Source: Rossellomorea aquimaris (GTDB taxonomy: Bacteria; Bacillota; Bacilli; Bacillales; Bacillaceae_B). Taken from it: a DNA stretch of 64,000 nucleotides. Positions within the stretch are counted from its first letter, which is position 1; each line of letters starts with the position of its first letter. Location: positions 909,076-973,075 of the forward strand of contig NZ_JAIVAT010000007.1 of the NCBI RefSeq assembly GCF_020172085.1, in the 5' to 3' direction. Under the pieces are notes generated by a model. That model had not been told where the DNA came from. It searched no databases and saw only the letters and a program-made list of their open reading frames with translations. Of this stretch, positions 32,950 through 40,949 are shown one piece after another. The translations under genes were made by a program, and so were the position numbers.

Positions 32950-34572
32950 TTAATGCAGTTGGCCATTCTTCATTTTTTTGAGCCATCTTCTTTGCTTGCT
33001 ACCGATGACCCAATACGCTGCAAAACCAAATCCGGCAAGTCCAAAGCTTCCTTGCCAGAAAAGCTCCATGTCCATTGTCAACCCGGCAAATCCACCAAAG
33101 CTTCCTGCCAGTAGGAGAATGAATGCCTGCTTCTTTTGATTCTCATACATCTTAAAATGAAACTCATTTTGTTGATGATGATCTTTTTGCTCCAGTGCCT
33201 TTTCCGGGATATCCAACAGCTGTCGTACCTTCTGGACAGTCTGAAAGAGGGGTTGGGCCCCAACCCATTTCATGAGGAGATCCCATTTGTTCGTGTTACT
33301 GTCCTTCACCCATTCCAGGAAGGCAGGCTTGACGACATCAAGGGTTTCTTCATCCGGACTCAGTGTATGAACAAGTCCTTCGATGGTGGCAAATGAACGA
33401 CCCAGAAAGATAAATCGGGTGGGCACCTGCACAGGAAGTGACTTCACCATATCGTTGATTTCCTTTTTTACTGAAATCAAATCCATTTGTTTGAACTGCT
33501 CCATATCGAGGGTGATAAACTCCTTCAGTACAGGCTCGATCGTTTTCGGACTTGCGTCGGGAAGCAGGAAACCAAGTTGAGCAAGTGCCTCTGATGCTTT
33601 TCGGAAATTTTTTAGAAGGACTCCTTCAAGAAGATGCTGAAAATGTGTGGAATCCCTTTTCGAAATTTCCCCGATCATTCCGTAATCCAGGAGAACGAAA
33701 GTCCCATCAGGTTGGAGGAGAATATTTCCGGCATGAGGATCGGCATGAAAGATCCCCGGCTCGAGCCATTGCGGGAGGAAGAGACGGAATAAATCTTGCG
33801 CCAGCTTCTTCCCGTCTAATCCATATACCCCTATCGCTTCTCTATCATTTAAACGGACACCATCAATCCACTCCATTACCAGCACCTTGTCTGTGCATAG
33901 CTCAGGGTACATAGAGGGGATTTTTACATTGGAATGTTCTTTAAACCGCTGTTTAAATGAGATGGCGGTATTCATTTCCTTGGAGAAGTCGAGCTCCTGT
34001 TCGATGACCAGTTTCAATTCCTTATAAAGCATTTTAAAATCAATGAACCCTTTCGGCATGGGAGCAAAATGTCGGGCAAACCAGATGATGATGGAGAGTG
34101 TACGAAAATCCGTCTTGACTAGTGAAGGGATCTCTGGCCTTTGAACTTTGATGGCCGCTTGTGTTCCATCAAGAAGGGTCGCTTTATACACTTCCCCAAT
34201 GGAAGCTGAAGCAACGGCTTCATGGTCAATTCCCTGTACCTTGGAAGAAATGGAGCTTCCCCATTCTCGTTCAAGAACACTCTCGATTTCTTTCCACGGT
34301 GAAGGAGGGACGTGATCGACCAGATCCTGAATTTGACTGATAAACCCTTTCGGAAGCAGGTCCTCGCGTATACTCAACAATTGTCCAACCTTTATCAACA
34401 CTCCATTTAATTCGAAAAGTGTTTCTTTAAATTCTTTTCCGATACGTTCCCAAAGTTTATCTTTTTCCCATTGGGACTTACCGCGCAATCGGTACCAATA
34501 GACCCTTACGACAATTGACAAGGCCAAAGATAATACCTTCCACATTCTCCAAAGCTTGTTCTCTGATTTCAT
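32950..34572 (-). CDS. ABC1/UbiB family atypical protein kinase (AarF-like)
   Basis: 540 residues. The kinase-like core starts with the KxGQ motif (GVLIKVGQLLSIREDLLP), then the alanine-rich nucleotide loop VASASIGEVYKA, the catalytic Lys in AAIKVQRP, HADPHAGNILLQ as catalytic loop and LLDYGMIGE as the metal-binding motif. Two C-terminal helices (near 485-505 and 510-528) anchor it in the membrane. UbiB proteins have ATPase activity and support isoprenoid-lipid/quinone metabolism; the role in menaquinone-using bacilli is unsettled. Single gene with its own terminator. Confidence 0.88.
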   Translation of the reverse strand: MKSENKLWRMWKVLSLALSIVVRVYWYRLRGKSQWEKDKLWERIGKEFKETLFELNGVLIKVGQLLSIREDLLPKGFISQIQDLVDHVPPSPWKEIESVLEREWGSSISSKVQGIDHEAVASASIGEVYKATLLDGTQAAIKVQRPEIPSLVKTDFRTLSIIIWFARHFAPMPKGFIDFKMLYKELKLVIEQELDFSKEMNTAISFKQRFKEHSNVKIPSMYPELCTDKVLVMEWIDGVRLNDREAIGVYGLDGKKLAQDLFRLFLPQWLEPGIFHADPHAGNILLQPDGTFVLLDYGMIGEISKRDSTHFQHLLEGVLLKNFRKASEALAQLGFLLPDASPKTIEPVLKEFITLDMEQFKQMDLISVKKEINDMVKSLPVQVPTRFIFLGRSFATIEGLVHTLSPDEETLDVVKPAFLEWVKDSNTNKWDLLMKWVGAQPLFQTVQKVRQLLDIPEKALEQKDHHQQNEFHFKMYENQKKQAFILLLAGSFGGFAGLTMDMELFWQGSFGLAGFGFAAYWVIGSKQRRWLKKMKNGQLH

Positions 34573-34887
34573 GGTTTCATCCCCCGTAAACGGAAACTGT
34601 TTTTTCTCTATTATGTAATACGAGTGGGAAATAAGAAAGTTTCGGTTTTAGGTATGATCTGAACATGAGGGATATTTAATAGAGAAATGTACTCCATTAT
34701 TAGGATGTTTAGATGGATGTAATGAGGGGGAGAGAAGAAAGATTGGGGACCGTTGCTACGATCATACCTTCAGATGCTGAACTATGGAGGAACTCCTTAC
34801 ACAAGACTATTTTGACACCTTTGTGAACGGAATGAATGCCTATTGTATTCCGGGTGGGGAAGAGGTATATTATAGGTGTAAAGTAAA
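34573..34887. other. Intergenic region without a recognised gene
   Basis: Between the UbiB-like gene and the DoxX operators. Only short open frames without ribosome sites occur (for example 37 codons from 34713). It would hold the promoter of the UbiB-like gene; I see no repeat or hairpin with a T tract here. Confidence 0.5.
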
Positions 34888-34965
34888 TGTGAAATGATTC
34901 ACAATCATCCATTCTTCACTTAAGCTGAATTCTTCATTTCGTCATGATATGTGAATAATTTCACA
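34888..34965 (+). promoter_or_regulatory. Two Rex/Fnr-type palindromes upstream of the DoxX gene
   Basis: TGTGAAATGATTCACA (34888-34903) and TGTGAATAATTTCACA (34950-34965) share TGTGAA-N4-TTCACA. This fits both the redox repressor Rex and the anaerobic activator Fnr (TGTGA-N6-TCACA). Their centres are 62 bp apart; the second lies 29 nt before the start codon. Confidence 0.78.
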
Positions 34966-34993
34966 AAAAACAACCGTAAGGAGATGATCCATC

Positions 34994-35494
34994 ATGAAAT
35001 GGTGGGAAAATCAAAAGGTGAGCGTTGTTTGGACGATGATGAGAATTTGGTTGGGTGTACAGTGGCTGGAGGCAGGTTGGCATAAAGTGAATGGTGGCTT
35101 TGATGCGAGTGGTTTTCTGCAAGGGGCATTGACCAAAGCGACAGGAGATCATCCAGCCGTTCAAGGCTGGTACGCTGAATTCCTGAATGGGGTTGCCTTA
35201 CCGAATGTAGAACTGTTCAATGTTCTGATTCCTTGGGGAGAGATTATGGTGGGAATCGGATTGATTGTTGGATTTATGACCATACCGGCGCTGATTGCAG
35301 GAGCATTCATGAACTTAAACTTTTTACTCGCGGGAACCGTCAGCACGAATCCAATTCTATACACAGCAGCGATCATCCTTCTGTTTGCAGGAAGAGGGGC
35401 ATATTGTTGGGGGGCTGATCACTGGATGATTCCTTATATGAAACAGATGTTCAACCATCATGAAAAGAAGCATAAAAAGCCGATTGTGGTTTGA
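34994..35494 (+). CDS. DoxX family membrane protein
   Basis: 166 residues with four predicted helices. The first contains RIWLGVQWLEAGWHKVNGGF, a DoxX/DoxD hallmark with conserved Trp-His, then PWGEIMVGIGLIVGF, AGAFMNLNFLLAGTVS and a final helix before WGADHW. DoxX proteins associate with quinone-linked redox reactions (thiosulfate:quinone oxidoreductase, thiol stress complexes). TAAGGAGA at 34977-34984 precedes the ATG. The two Rex/Fnr-type boxes suggest control by oxygen or NADH. The C-terminus is a basic His/Lys-rich tail. Confidence 0.85.
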   Translation: MKWWENQKVSVVWTMMRIWLGVQWLEAGWHKVNGGFDASGFLQGALTKATGDHPAVQGWYAEFLNGVALPNVELFNVLIPWGEIMVGIGLIVGFMTIPALIAGAFMNLNFLLAGTVSTNPILYTAAIILLFAGRGAYCWGADHWMIPYMKQMFNHHEKKHKKPIVV

Positions 35495-35499
35495 AAAAA

Positions 35500-35528
35500 G
35501 GGACCCGAGCTGTCACAGCTGGGGTCCC
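35500..35528 (+). terminator. Hairpin after the DoxX gene
   Basis: GGGACCC (35500-35506) with GGGTCCC (35522-35528), with inner AGCTG/CAGCT pairs. The T tract is poor (ATTCTT). Confidence 0.6.
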
Positions 35529-35578
35529 TATTCTTGAATTTCCTCAAAACCTAACTTTTTTTAACGAACGGGAAAGTA

Positions 35579-35764
35579 CTATTGGTTTTTCTTTACTCTT
35601 GCACGCTGGTTTGCAGCGTTTGCCCGAGCCTGTGCTTCCATATCTGCCTGATCGGCAAGTTCACGAGAGAACTCTTCATCAACACCATCAGATTTGAGCT
35701 GAGCGGGTGTTTGTGGCAGGCTGTTTTTGTTTCCTCTTTTGCTATGGCCGCGTGATCTTCCCAA
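35579..35764 (-). CDS. yfhD: YfhD family small spore-associated protein
   Basis: 61 residues starting MGRSRGHSKRGNKNSLPQTP, highly charged, with EEFSRELADQADMEAQARA in the middle and a basic end. This matches the YfhD family found next to yfhE and yfhF in Bacillus. TTG at 35764 follows AAGGGG with suitable spacing; the longer frame starting upstream runs through a hairpin and is unlikely. The function is unknown; presence in spore formers suggests a minor spore protein. Confidence 0.75.
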   Translation of the reverse strand: MGRSRGHSKRGNKNSLPQTPAQLKSDGVDEEFSRELADQADMEAQARANAANQRARVKKNQ

Positions 35765-35788
35765 TATCAACATCCCCTTTTGGTTAAA

Positions 35789-35823
35789 AAATAAAGGTAC
35801 AGGCTCACGGCCTGTACCTTTAT
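35789..35823 (-). terminator. Hairpin between yfhE and yfhD
   Basis: Inverted repeat ATAAAGGTACAGG near 35789 with CCTGTACCTTTAT near 35822. On the minus strand it follows yfhE and precedes yfhD. Confidence 0.7.
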
Positions 35824-35863
35824 CTTTCTTCAAAGTCAGGATTTTTAGTTAGGTAATAATTGA

Positions 35864-35989
35864 CTATCTGTGGGCTTTTGAACTGAAGCCACCGGCACGG
35901 TCAGCTGCTTTGAACTCCCTGGAGTACGTTACTTCCTGTGCGCTTGATAGAACCGACTTGTTTTTGTCTTTCTTCTTCTTATTATCCAT
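35864..35989 (-). CDS. yfhE: YfhE family protein (41 residues)
   Basis: Very short basic protein with KKKKDKNKSVLSSAQEVTYS, containing the family motif QEVTYSREFKAADRAGGFS. It lies between yfhD and yfhF as in B. subtilis. ATG at 35989; AAGAAGGG is about 12 nt upstream, so start spacing is loose. Function unknown. Confidence 0.72.
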   Translation of the reverse strand: MDNKKKKDKNKSVLSSAQEVTYSREFKAADRAGGFSSKAHR

Positions 35990-36059
35990 TCCTATGTACA
36001 TCCCTTCTTTTCAAGATTAGTATCATTTTTGCCTTGAAAAGGAGGGGGCATACCTTCAT

Positions 36060-36965
36060 TTAATGATAAATATCTTTCAGGGCACCCTTTAATTCTGGAT
36101 ATTGAAACTTGAATCCATTTTCTAAAAGGACGTTTGGCAGCACTTTTTGCCCTTCTAACACAAGGGAGCTCATTTCCCCCATCGCTACTTTTAACGCGAG
36201 TGAAGGGACTGGTATCCAGTGGGGACGTCCCATAACGGAACCTAGTGTCTTACCGAATTCTTTCATGGTGACGGGGGATGGTGCAGTGACATTTACCGGG
36301 CCCGCAATCCCATCCGTATCGGCCACAAAATGTACGGCTCGTGCGATATCTTTAATATGGATCCACGACATCCATTGTTCACCTGAACCGACCGTCCCAC
36401 CGACGAACATTTTATAGGGGAGTGCGATACGTGGAAGAGCACCTTCGTCCTTGCCAAGAATGATGCCGAATCTCGTATAGGCCACTCGTATACCGAGCTG
36501 TGTGGCCTTGGCTGCTTCCTTTTCCCAAATCTGCACGGTTTCCCCGAGGAAATTATCTGCAGTCTCCGTTGAGGTTTCTGTATACGTATCACTCTTAGAA
36601 GAAGGGTAATAGCCGATTGCGCTGGCATTGATAAGGCATGCCGGTTTTTCATTCAGTGCCTTAATGATATTGATCACTTCTTGAGTGGAATGGATCCGAC
36701 TATTGATGATGCGTTTCTTACGCTCGTCTGTCCATCGTCCACTGTTAATGGATTCACCAGCAAGATTGATAAATGCATGTATCCCTTCAAGCGTCTCTTC
36801 TGGTCTTGCGCCATCGGAAAGCCATTTCACATATGTCACACCTGGGCGTGCTTCGTATTTATCAGGATTACGTGTAAGAATCATGACTTCATGTTGATGT
36901 GAGAGAAGTTCCTCTGTCAGCGCACTGCCGACAAAACCTGTTCCACCAGTAATGGCAATCTTCAT
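36060..36965 (-). CDS. yfhF: TIGR01777 family NAD(P)-dependent epimerase-like protein YfhF
   Basis: 301-residue extended short-chain dehydrogenase. Rossmann motif ITGGTGFVGSALTEEL at residues 4-19, INLAGESINSGRW near residue 75, and NASAIGYYPS with the catalytic Tyr near residue 125. The C-terminal DUF1731 domain starts at PVTMKEFGKTLG. It belongs to the SulA/YfhF (TIGR01777) group of sugar-epimerase-like proteins with unknown substrate. ATG 36965 has GGAGGG six nucleotides upstream. It is divergent from recX. Confidence 0.88.
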   Translation of the reverse strand: MKIAITGGTGFVGSALTEELLSHQHEVMILTRNPDKYEARPGVTYVKWLSDGARPEETLEGIHAFINLAGESINSGRWTDERKKRIINSRIHSTQEVINIIKALNEKPACLINASAIGYYPSSKSDTYTETSTETADNFLGETVQIWEKEAAKATQLGIRVAYTRFGIILGKDEGALPRIALPYKMFVGGTVGSGEQWMSWIHIKDIARAVHFVADTDGIAGPVNVTAPSPVTMKEFGKTLGSVMGRPHWIPVPSLALKVAMGEMSSLVLEGQKVLPNVLLENGFKFQYPELKGALKDIYH

Positions 36966-37056
36966 CTTCATCCCTCCAGTTATACTTATTATTTTACCTA
37001 TCTTCAGAATAAAAAACATATGTTGAATGTGTTACGATTATGGTGAGGTGGAAAAA

Positions 37057-37863
37057 ATGGGGAAGATTACGAAAATCACGAAACAAGTGAAAAACGATGA
37101 GCGTTATAATTTATTTATAGATGGAAAATATGCCTTCAGCGTCGATGAAGCTGTTCTTGCCAGATTTCAGCTGAGAAAAGGACTGGATGTGGATGAACTT
37201 GAAATTTCTGAAATCCAGTATGAAGACGACGTGAAAAAAGCATTTAACAAAGCGATTCAGTACCTTGCCTACCGGATGAGGACGGAGAAAGAAATCCGTG
37301 ATTACTTGCAGGAAGGGGACCCTGAGGATGGAATCATCCAAGAAGTGGTCCATAAATTGAATGAAATCAAATACATCAATGATTTGGAATTCGCACATGC
37401 ATTTGTCGGTACTCAGATGAATACGTCTGACAAGGGACCGACTTGGATACGGGGCGAATTAAGAAGGAAAGGGGTAGGGGACTCCCATATTGAAGAAGCG
37501 CTCGCTGCTTTTACACTGGAGAAGCAAGTGGATAAAGCAGTCGCATTAACAGAGAAGCTCCTCCATAAGTATCGAAAAGACTCCAGGATGATTGCAAAGC
37601 AAAAAATCGAGCAGAACATGATGAGGAAAGGGTACCCCGGGCCTGTCATGAAAATCGTATGGGAAACGGTCGAATCCGACAGGGATGACGATGAGAGATG
37701 GACAGCAGTTTATCATCAGGGATTGAAGGCTCACAGAAAGCTTAGTTCAAAGTATGACGGATATGAATATGAACAAAAGATGAAACAAACGTTGTATCGG
37801 AAAGGATTTTCCATGGAGGATATCGAAAAGCTATTAGTAGAATTAAGAGAAAATGAAGAATGA
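37057..37863 (+). CDS. recX: Recombination regulator RecX
   Basis: 268 residues composed of RecX three-helix repeats: AIQYLAYRMRTEKEIRDYL, the WIRGELRRKGVGDSHIEEAL stretch and RMIAKQKIEQNMMRKGYP. The family modulates RecA filaments. The length is that of the Bacillus RecX (YfhG), longer than the proteobacterial form. GAGGTGG at 37044-37050 supports ATG 37057. It is divergent from yfhF, as in B. subtilis. Confidence 0.92.
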   Translation: MGKITKITKQVKNDERYNLFIDGKYAFSVDEAVLARFQLRKGLDVDELEISEIQYEDDVKKAFNKAIQYLAYRMRTEKEIRDYLQEGDPEDGIIQEVVHKLNEIKYINDLEFAHAFVGTQMNTSDKGPTWIRGELRRKGVGDSHIEEALAAFTLEKQVDKAVALTEKLLHKYRKDSRMIAKQKIEQNMMRKGYPGPVMKIVWETVESDRDDDERWTAVYHQGLKAHRKLSSKYDGYEYEQKMKQTLYRKGFSMEDIEKLLVELRENEE

Positions 37864-37882
37864 AGGAAAGAATTTTACAATT

Positions 37883-37912
37883 CAGCCCTCGTCATACGAC
37901 GAGGGCTGTTTG
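37883..37912. terminator. Bidirectional terminator between recX and SDR gene
   Basis: Stem CAGCCCTCGTC (37883-37893) and GACGAGGGCTG (37898-37908), with TTTGATTATTTTTTTG after it. Confidence 0.85.
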
Positions 37913-37913
37913 A

Positions 37914-38582
37914 TTATTTTTTTGATTCAATGACGATTTCATCTTTTTCAGGATAGTCATTCATGATCAGCTCTGCCACTTCTTTAGGGGAGCGGAGTCG
38001 TGAAGGGTCACTGATATGGTCGCTATTGTCCCAGAATGGAGTGTTCATTCCGCCCATATAGGCATTAACGATTCTGAGGTCAGTGTCTTCATATTCTTTT
38101 TGGAGACTTTCTCCAAATCCTCTGAGAGCGAATTTACTTGCGACATAGAGTGATTCATTCTTCTTTCCTCTAAGTCCGGCTGTAGAGATGATGTTCAGAA
38201 TGGTGCTGTGTTGATCAAGAAGAGGCAGTAGGGCCTTCGTTAACCGGATCGGCCCAAGTGCATTGGTTTCGAACATGCTTACTAATTCATCGTCATTCGA
38301 ATCTTTAAACGGACCGAAATAGCCTACACCTGCGTTATGTATGAGGAGCTGAATGCTGTGATTTGAAAAATGGTCATGCAGCTTTTCGATGTCATCATTT
38401 GAACGGATATCCAGTGTGGCAAATGAGGCTTCTCCGCCAATACTTTCAATTTCAGCCACTGCTTGTTTTAAAGTATCTTCGGTTCTTCCGAGCAAGAAGA
38501 TATGAAATCCTTGTTCGCTTAGGAGTTTGCCTAATTCTTTACCGAGGCCAGAGCCTCCGCCTGTGATGATGGCTGTTTTCAT
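37914..38582 (-). CDS. Short-chain dehydrogenase/reductase
   Basis: 222-residue classical SDR. NAD(P)-binding TGGGSGLGKELG at residues 7-18, HNAGVGYFG near residue 83, Ser in NIISTAGLRG and catalytic Tyr-x3-Lys in SLYVASKFALRG. The protein is shorter than the usual 240-250 residues, with a brief C-terminal region. Substrate unknown. It ends against the recX terminator and is transcribed alone. Confidence 0.85.
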   Translation of the reverse strand: MKTAIITGGGSGLGKELGKLLSEQGFHIFLLGRTEDTLKQAVAEIESIGGEASFATLDIRSNDDIEKLHDHFSNHSIQLLIHNAGVGYFGPFKDSNDDELVSMFETNALGPIRLTKALLPLLDQHSTILNIISTAGLRGKKNESLYVASKFALRGFGESLQKEYEDTDLRIVNAYMGGMNTPFWDNSDHISDPSRLRSPKEVAELIMNDYPEKDEIVIESKK

Positions 38583-38683
38583 GTTGATTCATCCTTTCTT
38601 GTGGGTGTCGGGTCTAATCAAAGCCCCTGCGCTTTTCTTATTGTATCATTTTCTCTATACTACTATTAGTAGAGGTGATGAGA

Positions 38684-39010
38684 ATGGAACAAGAGAGAAG
38701 ATATAGTGAGATGACGGAGCATGAGTTGAAGCAGGAGATTGCTTCGTTGAAGGAGAAGGCAAGGAAGGCTGAGCAGCTGGGGATTGTGAATGAGTTTGCC
38801 GTATTGGAGCGTAAAGCCCTTATGGCACAGGCTTACCTCATGAATCCTGATGCGTACAAGCCTGGCGGTATTTATGCGATTGAGGGTGATCCGGGTACAT
38901 ATTTCAAAGTGGATTACTTGAACGGTGTATTCGCCTGGGGATACCGCCTTGGTGGAGACGGTAAAGAAGAAGCCCTTCCGATTTCCCTTTTGGCAGGGGA
39001 AAAGAAATAG
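38684..39010 (+). CDS. yfhH: YfhH family protein (DUF1811)
   Basis: 108 residues: an N-terminal helical hairpin (MTEHELKQEIASLKEKARKAEQLG) and a C-terminal SH3-like beta domain (PGGIYAIEGDPGTYFKVDYLNGVFAWGYRLGG). This is the YfhH fold; function unknown. AGAGGTG at 38671-38677 selects ATG 38684 over nearby GTG/ATG codons. It stands in the conserved yfh order. Confidence 0.88.
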   Translation: MEQERRYSEMTEHELKQEIASLKEKARKAEQLGIVNEFAVLERKALMAQAYLMNPDAYKPGGIYAIEGDPGTYFKVDYLNGVFAWGYRLGGDGKEEALPISLLAGEKK

Positions 39011-39015
39011 GGAAG

Positions 39016-39039
39016 AGGTCCGTCAAGAGGGACGGACCT
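39016..39039. repeat. Rearranged copy D of the GGGACGGACC element
   Basis: AGGTCCGTC (39016-39024), AA, then GAGGGACGGACCT (39027-39039). Here the right-type arm comes first and the left-type arm second, so the arms face outward, and the right arm lacks its last CCTC. It forms a compact hairpin between convergent yfhH and the YpzG-like gene. Confidence 0.85.
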
Positions 39040-39047
39040 CTGTAGGT

Positions 39048-39206
39048 CTAGGAACGCTTACGTGTCTGGTTCTCTAGAATGATTAAGTCTTGAGTTTGTG
39101 TCGTTTGTCCATTAGCCTGTGAATGGGCATGCTTCGGATTGTAGAATGCCTTGTTAAATGGACTGCTGTACTTGTTGCGGTAGAAGTTGTTTTTCATGTT
39201 TGCCAT
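39048..39206 (-). CDS. YpzG-like small protein (52 residues)
   Basis: Basic, Asn-rich peptide starting MANMKNNFYRNKYSSPFNK, with the segment FYNPKHAHSQANGQTTQTQD and the end LIILENQTRKRS. The HxSQxNGxT pattern is that of the YpzG family of spore formers. AGGGGGT on the minus strand precedes the ATG. It begins 33 nt downstream of sspK and may share its transcript. Function unknown; a spore protein is probable. Confidence 0.7.
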   Translation of the reverse strand: MANMKNNFYRNKYSSPFNKAFYNPKHAHSQANGQTTQTQDLIILENQTRKRS

Positions 39207-39238
39207 CGTGACTACCCCCTAATCAAAATGTCACTTTC

Positions 39239-39403
39239 TTAAAGTGAGTCGTGATCTCTTTGTCCAGAAGATTTCATACGTTCTTGTGGATGGGTATTGA
39301 TGGTGCCGTTGGCCCTTTTAGATGCATATTCCGCCTTTGCTCGCGGTTCACCTTCGAATTTGTTGTTGTTCATGTTGGGGAACCCTGTCGATTTATTTCG
39401 CAT
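39239..39403 (-). CDS. sspK: Small acid-soluble spore protein K
   Basis: 54 residues with the SspK signature: [20 protein letters not shown] followed by [22 protein letters not shown]. SspK is a minor forespore protein. AGGAGG lies just before the ATG at 39403. An inverted CACTTT/AAAGTG at 39232-39245 overlaps the stop. Position next to yfhH and yfhJ is as in B. subtilis. Confidence 0.92.
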   Translation of the reverse strand: MRNKSTGFPNMNNNKFEGEPRAKAEYASKRANGTINTHPQERMKSSGQRDHDSL

Positions 39404-39553
39404 AATGTGCCTCCTAAAAGGTGAAATGTACTGACTTATACCGTGAAGAAGCAAAGATTCAAACTAAGCTTAACCACGTATCTTTAGTATGGGTGAAATG
39501 GTCGACATTATCATGAATGTACGAACTAAATATATGGAAAAGGAGGAGACAAT

Positions 39554-39826
39554 ATGGAGTCAACATTCCACGAATTAACACAATTGTTAATGGAAAAAAA
39601 TCAAAAGCTTTCCTATGAAAAAGCGAGGACCTGGATCGAACTCGTATGGGAGGATTTCGAAGCGACATATGCTAAAGCAGGTTATGACTATAAAGGAAAA
39701 GTCGTAACGGAGAAAGTCGTTCGACAGTGGGTCAATACATATGGTGAACAGATCCATGAGTTTGCTGCCCAAAACCCTAAATACAAGCATCTCATCGATG
39801 ATAAAGACGACAATCAGGTGCATTGA
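39554..39826 (+). CDS. yfhJ: YfhJ family protein (WVELL domain)
   Basis: 90-residue soluble helical protein. The WVELL-like motif is TWIELVWEDFEATYAKAGYD, followed by KVVTEKVVRQWVNTYG, and it ends in a charged tail. AAAGGAGGAG precedes the ATG. The family is confined to bacilli and has no known function. Confidence 0.88.
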   Translation: MESTFHELTQLLMEKNQKLSYEKARTWIELVWEDFEATYAKAGYDYKGKVVTEKVVRQWVNTYGEQIHEFAAQNPKYKHLIDDKDDNQVH

Positions 39827-39834
39827 TGGAAAAA

Positions 39835-39870
39835 AATGAGGGACGGACCTTTAAAGGTCCGTCCCTCATT
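39835..39870. repeat. Collapsed copy E: perfect 36-bp palindrome of the GGGACGGACC element
   Basis: Arms GAGGGACGGACCT (39838-39850) and AGGTCCGTCCCTC (39855-39867) with only TTAA between; AAT/ATT extends the pairing to 36 bp. Compared with copies A-C, 47 nt of interior are absent. Between convergent yfhJ and yfhP; would act as a strong hairpin for both transcripts. Confidence 0.92.
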
Positions 39871-39873
39871 GCT

Positions 39874-40860
39874 TTAATCAATTAAAATGTCGATGTCGAC
39901 TTTTGAGCGTAGTTTTTCTTCGCTGAACACCCAGCCTGTGTAGGAACTGACGATGTTCAGGTCTTTGTCCAGCTGCACCAGCGCGACGAAAGGATAGTGT
40001 CCATTGTTGCGATAACGGAGATCGATGAAGCGGACTTCATAATGGTCATCGTACTCATCCACTTCCCAGCGGTAAACCGGGGAAAAGGAGAGAAAAGCGG
40101 CCAGGTTTCTATCTTTTTGGGCGGCGCGGATGACGGGATTTTCCGGTATCGCCACGCGTTCGAATTTATCAAAAATCGTAATCGACCTTCTATAAGCCCT
40201 TGCCACGTAATAATGTTCTTTGGTGACGACGGCCAGGCGCCATTGGAAGAATCGGATCGTAGGGGAGACGATAATTTTTTCCGCTTTCGGGATTCTTCTT
40301 TTCACCGCATTTTTTACCGCTTTTTGTACTTGGAATCTCAGTACATAGTAGGCAAAAATGACAAGGTACATGACCAAAAAAGTTTTTCCTGGCGGCAGTC
40401 CGATGCCCCAAAGGATCAATCCGACAATATGAATCCCGAAAATAACCGGATCAAATGTGTTGATGACCCCTAATGCGACCCATTTCGACGATATTGGACG
40501 AATTGCCTGTGTCCCGTAAGCGTTGAAAATGTCGACAAATACATGAAGGAATACGGCCACAAATGTCCAAATCCATAAATGAAGCAGGTCTGCCCCAGGG
40601 AAAAACGGATAAAGACAAGCAACGATCAAAAGCGGCCAAAGTATAACCGCGGGAATGCTATGTGTAATTCCACGATGGTGGCGTATATAAACGGCATTAT
40701 TACGTAATTTCAAAACGGTATCAATGTCAGGTATTTGAGAGCCGATGACAGCTGCAACCAACACGCTTTGAGAAGTGGCCGCACTTTCGGCAACAACGGG
40801 ATCCAATGTAGCCAATCCCCCGAGAGCGAAGCCCATGACGATATGAGTGCCTGTATCCAA
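39874..40860 (-). CDS. yfhP: Metal-dependent membrane hydrolase YfhP (YdjM/DUF457 family)
   Basis: 328 residues. The N-terminus MDTGTHIVMGFALGGL and the segment IPDIDTVLKL, RHHRGITHSIPAV carry the His/Asp metal ligands of the YdjM/LexA-binding-like membrane hydrolase family. Four or five helices span residues about 5-180; the last 140 residues form a soluble beta-rich domain. TTG 40860 is preferred because GGGAGGA stands 7-8 nt upstream. In B. subtilis YfhP affects secondary metabolism and sporulation-linked gene expression; its substrate is unknown. Confidence 0.88.
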   Translation of the reverse strand: MDTGTHIVMGFALGGLATLDPVVAESAATSQSVLVAAVIGSQIPDIDTVLKLRNNAVYIRHHRGITHSIPAVILWPLLIVACLYPFFPGADLLHLWIWTFVAVFLHVFVDIFNAYGTQAIRPISSKWVALGVINTFDPVIFGIHIVGLILWGIGLPPGKTFLVMYLVIFAYYVLRFQVQKAVKNAVKRRIPKAEKIIVSPTIRFFQWRLAVVTKEHYYVARAYRRSITIFDKFERVAIPENPVIRAAQKDRNLAAFLSFSPVYRWEVDEYDDHYEVRFIDLRYRNNGHYPFVALVQLDKDLNIVSSYTGWVFSEEKLRSKVDIDILID

Positions 40861-40949
40861 AAAAAGTCCTCCCTTGGCTCGCAATTTCTAAGATTTGTTT
40901 ATGACTTGTCATTGGTGATCATGATATGGTTAAAAGGAGATCATTACAA

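Noticed and set aside
34713..34826. 37-codon frame upstream of the DoxX gene
   Set aside because: No ribosome site and no recognisable protein features.
40001..40480. Long plus-strand frame inside yfhP
   Set aside because: Antisense to a conserved gene with clear metal-ligand motifs.
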